Source of the DNA: Pseudomonas sp. ADAK18
GTDB lineage: Bacteria > Pseudomonadota > Gammaproteobacteria > Pseudomonadales > Pseudomonadaceae
Direction: 5' to 3'
Assembly (NCBI RefSeq): GCF_012935695.1
Contig: NZ_CP052859.1
Location: 2,335,001-2,399,000 of the forward strand
Length of the DNA: 64,000 bases
Numbering within the stretch: the stretch's first letter is position 1; every line of letters starts with the position of its first letter. Under the pieces are notes generated by a model. The model ran no database searches, was not told the origin of the DNA, and saw only the letters and a program-made list of their open reading frames with translations. Both the position numbers and the translations under genes were made by a program. This document shows positions 61,323 to 64,000 of this stretch, piece after piece.

Positions 61323-62429
61323 ATGACTGCTCAGGTTCCATCCGAGGCCACTCGCAGCCCCGGGATTCTTCAGGACGACGTCCTGGCCGAAGTCCGCAAC
61401 CATATCGGTCACCTGACCCTTAATCGTCCCGCTGGCCTGAACGCCATTACGCTGGATATGGTCCGCAGCCTTGCCGGGTATTTGCGAGCCTGGGCCGATG
61501 ATCCAAATGTGCATGCCGTTGTGCTGAGGGGGGCCGGTGAAAAAGCCTTCTGCGCCGGCGGCGACATTCGCTCGCTATACGACAGCTACAAAAGCGGCGA
61601 CAGCCTGCACGAAGACTTCTTCGTCGAGGAATACGCACTCGACCTGATGATTCATCACTACCGTAAGCCCGTACTGGCACTGATGGACGGCTTTGTCCTG
61701 GGCGGCGGCATGGGCCTGGTACAAGGCGCAGACCTGCGGGTGGTCACCGAGCGCAGCCGCCTCGCGATGCCGGAAGTGGCCATCGGTTATTTCCCGGATG
61801 TCGGCGGCAGCTACTTCTTGCCGCGCATCCCCGGTGAGCTGGGGATCTACCTGGGCGTGACCGGCACCCAGATCCGCGCGGCCGATGCGCTGTATTGCGG
61901 ATTGGCGGACTGGTACCTCGACAGCGCCAGGCTCATTGACCTGGACCGCAAGCTCGACCAATTGAAATGGCAAGACTCGCCGCTCAAGGACCTGCAGAGC
62001 GTTCTGGCCAAACTGGCCGTGCAGCAACTGCCCAATGCACCGCTGGCACCACTGCGCCCGGCCATCGATCATTTCTTCGCCCTGCCCGATGTCCCCAGCA
62101 TCGTTGAACAGCTGCAACAAGTCACCGTTGCCGACAGTCATGAATGGGCGCTAAGCACCGCGAAGCTGATGCAAACCCGCTCGCCCCTGGCCATGGCTGT
62201 CACCCTGGAAATGCTCCGGCGCGGGCGTCACCTGACCCTGGAAAACTGCTTCGCCCTAGAATTGCATCTGGATCGCCAGTGGTTTGAACGGGGCGACCTT
62301 ATCGAGGGCGTGCGTGCGCTGCTGATCGACAAGGACAAAACCCCACGCTGGAACCCACCGACACTCCAGGCGCTGGACGCCACCCATGTCGAAAGCTTCT
62401 TCAGCGCCTTCGACCAGAACGGGAACTAA
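61323..62429 (+). CDS. 3-hydroxyisobutyryl-CoA hydrolase (crotonase fold)
   Basis: A 368-residue crotonase-superfamily enzyme. The oxyanion-hole segments are FCAGGDIRSLYDSYK and GFVLGGGMGLVQGADLRVV, and the HIBCH-type MPEVAIGYFPDVGGSYFL is present, which separates it from enoyl-CoA hydratases; length (about 350-370) also fits. It hydrolyses 3-hydroxyisobutyryl-CoA in valine breakdown. The acyl-CoA dehydrogenase starts three bases after its stop, so the pair is one operon. GGGAG is upstream of the ATG. Confidence 0.88.
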   Translation: MTAQVPSEATRSPGILQDDVLAEVRNHIGHLTLNRPAGLNAITLDMVRSLAGYLRAWADDPNVHAVVLRGAGEKAFCAGGDIRSLYDSYKSGDSLHEDFFVEEYALDLMIHHYRKPVLALMDGFVLGGGMGLVQGADLRVVTERSRLAMPEVAIGYFPDVGGSYFLPRIPGELGIYLGVTGTQIRAADALYCGLADWYLDSARLIDLDRKLDQLKWQDSPLKDLQSVLAKLAVQQLPNAPLAPLRPAIDHFFALPDVPSIVEQLQQVTVADSHEWALSTAKLMQTRSPLAMAVTLEMLRRGRHLTLENCFALELHLDRQWFERGDLIEGVRALLIDKDKTPRWNPPTLQALDATHVESFFSAFDQNGN

Positions 62430-62432
62430 GCC

Positions 62433-63584
62433 ATGCAAGATATTGAACTGACTGAAGAACAAGTCATGATCCGCGACATGGCCCGGGACTTTGCCCGTGG
62501 CGAAATAGCCCCTTATGCCCAAGCCTGGGAAAAGGCCGGCTGGATTGACGATGCCCTGGTGGCGAAGATGGGTGAACTGGGCCTGCTCGGCATGGTGGTT
62601 CCGGAAGAATGGGGCGGCACCTACGTCGACTACGTGGCCTATGCCCTGGCCGTGGAAGAGATTTCCGCAGGTGACGGCGCTACCGGCGCACTAATGAGTA
62701 TCCACAATTCAGTGGGTTGCGGGCCAATCCTCAACTACGGCTCAACAGAGCAGAAACAAACCTGGCTGGCGGACCTGGCCAGCGGGCAAGCCATTGGTTG
62801 CTTCTGCCTGACCGAACCCCAGGCCGGCTCCGAAGCCCACAACCTGCGCACCCGTGCCGAGCTCAAGGACGGCCAGTGGGTAATCAATGGTGCCAAACAG
62901 TTTGTCAGCAACGGCAAACGGGCCAAGCTGGCCATCGTGTTTGCCGTCACCGACCCGGAGCTGGGCAAGAAAGGCCTCTCGGCGTTCCTGGTTCCCACTG
63001 ACACCCCTGGCTTCGTGGTGGACCGCACGGAACACAAGATGGGCATCCGCGCCTCGGACACCTGCGCCGTCACCCTCAATCAATGCACGGTGCCTGAAGC
63101 CAACCTGCTGGGAGAGCGCGGCAAGGGTCTGGCTATCGCCCTGTCCAACCTCGAAGGCGGCCGCATCGGCATCGCCGCCCAAGCCCTGGGCATTGCCCGG
63201 GCTGCGTTTGAAGCGGCACTCGCCTACGCCCGAGACCGTGTCCAGTTTGACAAGGCCATTATCGAGCACCAGAGCGTGGCCAATCTGTTGGCCGACATGC
63301 AAACCCGCCTGAACGCTGCGCGCTTGCTGATCCTGCATGCCGCACGGCTACGCAGTGCCGGTAAACCGTGCCTGTCAGAAGCCTCACAGGCCAAGTTGTT
63401 TGCCTCGGAAATGGCGGAAAAGGTCTGCTCTTCGGCGATGCAGATTCATGGCGGGTACGGCTACCTGGAGGACTACCCGGTAGAACGTTACTACCGGGAT
63501 GCGCGGATTACTCAGATTTATGAGGGGACCAGCGAAATTCAGCGGATGGTGATTGCCAGGGAACTGAAGAACTATCAGCTTTAA
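62433..63584 (+). CDS. Acyl-CoA dehydrogenase (isobutyryl-CoA dehydrogenase-like)
   Basis: A 383-residue flavoenzyme. FAD/substrate segments: [90 protein letters not shown] (in pieces) with the usual catalytic Glu in YEGTSE. Pairing with the HIBCH-like gene suggests branched-chain substrate (isobutyryl-CoA, valine pathway), but short-chain acyl-CoA cannot be excluded. A long hairpin follows. Confidence 0.9.
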   Translation: MQDIELTEEQVMIRDMARDFARGEIAPYAQAWEKAGWIDDALVAKMGELGLLGMVVPEEWGGTYVDYVAYALAVEEISAGDGATGALMSIHNSVGCGPILNYGSTEQKQTWLADLASGQAIGCFCLTEPQAGSEAHNLRTRAELKDGQWVINGAKQFVSNGKRAKLAIVFAVTDPELGKKGLSAFLVPTDTPGFVVDRTEHKMGIRASDTCAVTLNQCTVPEANLLGERGKGLAIALSNLEGGRIGIAAQALGIARAAFEAALAYARDRVQFDKAIIEHQSVANLLADMQTRLNAARLLILHAARLRSAGKPCLSEASQAKLFASEMAEKVCSSAMQIHGGYGYLEDYPVERYYRDARITQIYEGTSEIQRMVIARELKNYQL

Positions 63585-63592
63585 TCAATCCA

Positions 63593-63626
63593 TGTTGATC
63601 GTTCCCGGTGGCGGGAACGATCAACA
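63593..63626. terminator. Perfect 15-base-stem hairpin between convergent genes
   Basis: TGTTGATCGTTCCCG, loop GTGG, then the exact reverse complement, nine bases after the dehydrogenase stop. It has no T-run, but the stem is long and lies between convergent genes. Confidence 0.75.
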
Positions 63627-63642
63627 GTAGATGAGCTTCGTC

Positions 63643-63999
63643 TTATACATTTTTAATATTGAAGTCCACATCAACTTCTTTTTCTATAGTGCCTTGCTTG
63701 CACTTGAACAGAAACCTCCCATGAACGGCTTTCCTTTCTGAATCGAAATAAATTAAAAAAGCACCACCCGTCGTCTCGTAGTGCCCCTCGGAAATAGGCG
63801 GGTAGTAACCCAAGTAAATGACTTCTTCGGCATCAAACTGATACAAACCAGACCCTGTACCCGGTTTCAGTTGAAGCAAAATCACAGAAGACTCCGGCGT
63901 TTCTGGTTTTTCTATGCCGTATATCTGGATGAGGGTCGAAAGATTTTCGAGGTAAACGGCATTCGCTTTAAAGAGCCTTTCATATATGCATCCAACGAA
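63643..63999 (-). CDS. Unrecognised AT-rich gene, 5' end outside the window
   Basis: The frame is open from the right edge to the stop at 63643, giving at least 118 residues: it begins within FVGCIYERLFKANAVYLENL, continues QIYGIEKPETPESSVILLQL and ends VDVDFNIKNV. A GTG at 63885 is internal to this open frame, so the true start is probably beyond the edge. It looks like a small beta-rich cytoplasmic protein (FLIYFDSERKAVHGRFLFKC). Base composition is clearly more AT-rich than the neighbouring genes, suggesting acquisition. No family recognised. Confidence 0.65.
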   Translation of the reverse strand, partial: FVGCIYERLFKANAVYLENLSTLIQIYGIEKPETPESSVILLQLKPGTGSGLYQFDAEEVIYLGYYPPISEGHYETTGGAFLIYFDSERKAVHGRFLFKCKQGTIEKEVDVDFNIKNV

Positions 64000-64000
64000 T

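Noticed and set aside
1..64000. CRISPR arrays, tRNA and rRNA genes, insertion sequences, prophage or integrase genes
   Set aside because: No regularly spaced repeats, tRNA-like cloverleaf with CCA end, rRNA sequence or transposase/integrase motif was noticed on either strand; a covariance search was not possible.

Overview
The window looks like chromosomal DNA of a fluorescent Pseudomonas (P. fluorescens group). The base composition is GC-rich, and there is a Pseudomonas-type DUF1652 protein, a complete MexEF-OprN pump with MexS and MexT, Ku plus a PE-LIG-POL LigD, LpxO, and several Pseudomonas-type REP-like palindromes. No rRNA, tRNA, CRISPR array, insertion sequence or prophage was recognised. 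Species assignment is inference from gene content, not from a search.

Left part (1-11.8 kb): an FAD oxidoreductase running off the left edge with an AraC regulator that carries an NTF2-like domain, a DUF1652 protein, a large UvrD-like helicase, a pirin, a 0.67-kb imperfect inverted repeat, phosphoglucomutase (pgm), and a two-gene unit of an unrecognised 473-residue protein plus a MocR-type regulator. A 63-codon reading frame with a good ribosome binding site precedes this unit. It is the most plausible uncharacterised small system here.

Efflux region (11.8-28.8 kb): mexS and mexT are divergent. After mexT comes a second tripartite RND pump (OMF-MFP-RND, minus strand) with its own response regulator, then a divergent response regulator/sensor kinase pair, and only then mexE-mexF-oprN. 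In P. aeruginosa mexS-mexT-mexEF-oprN are contiguous, so a second regulated pump appears to sit inside the locus. Two LysR-type palindromes lie upstream of mexE and twin terminators follow oprN.

Middle (28.8-48.4 kb): an AraC regulator; a Fur-box-preceded ferrous-iron operon efeU-efeO-efeB-efeM; a large protein resembling secreted toxins or effectors (about 1220 residues); pssA; a TetR gene with an operator inside its promoter, followed by a SnoaL-like gene; a secreted small protein and an aldose sugar dehydrogenase; the NHEJ pair ku-ligD; lpxO; and a solitary wzz.

Right part (48.8-64 kb): a TIGR03067-like protein convergent with a methyltransferase, the ABC-F ATPase ybiT, an MFS transporter, an alpha/beta hydrolase, azoR with a divergent LysR regulator, a YjbR protein, a DUF1294-uppP pair, a chemoreceptor, a small conserved-looking protein, an HPP-family membrane protein with an unusual leader, and a two-gene valine-degradation unit (HIBCH-like hydrolase and acyl-CoA dehydrogenase). 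An AT-rich gene runs off the right edge. Several convergent pairs overlap at their 3' ends, and two genes take their stop codon from the first bases of a palindromic repeat.
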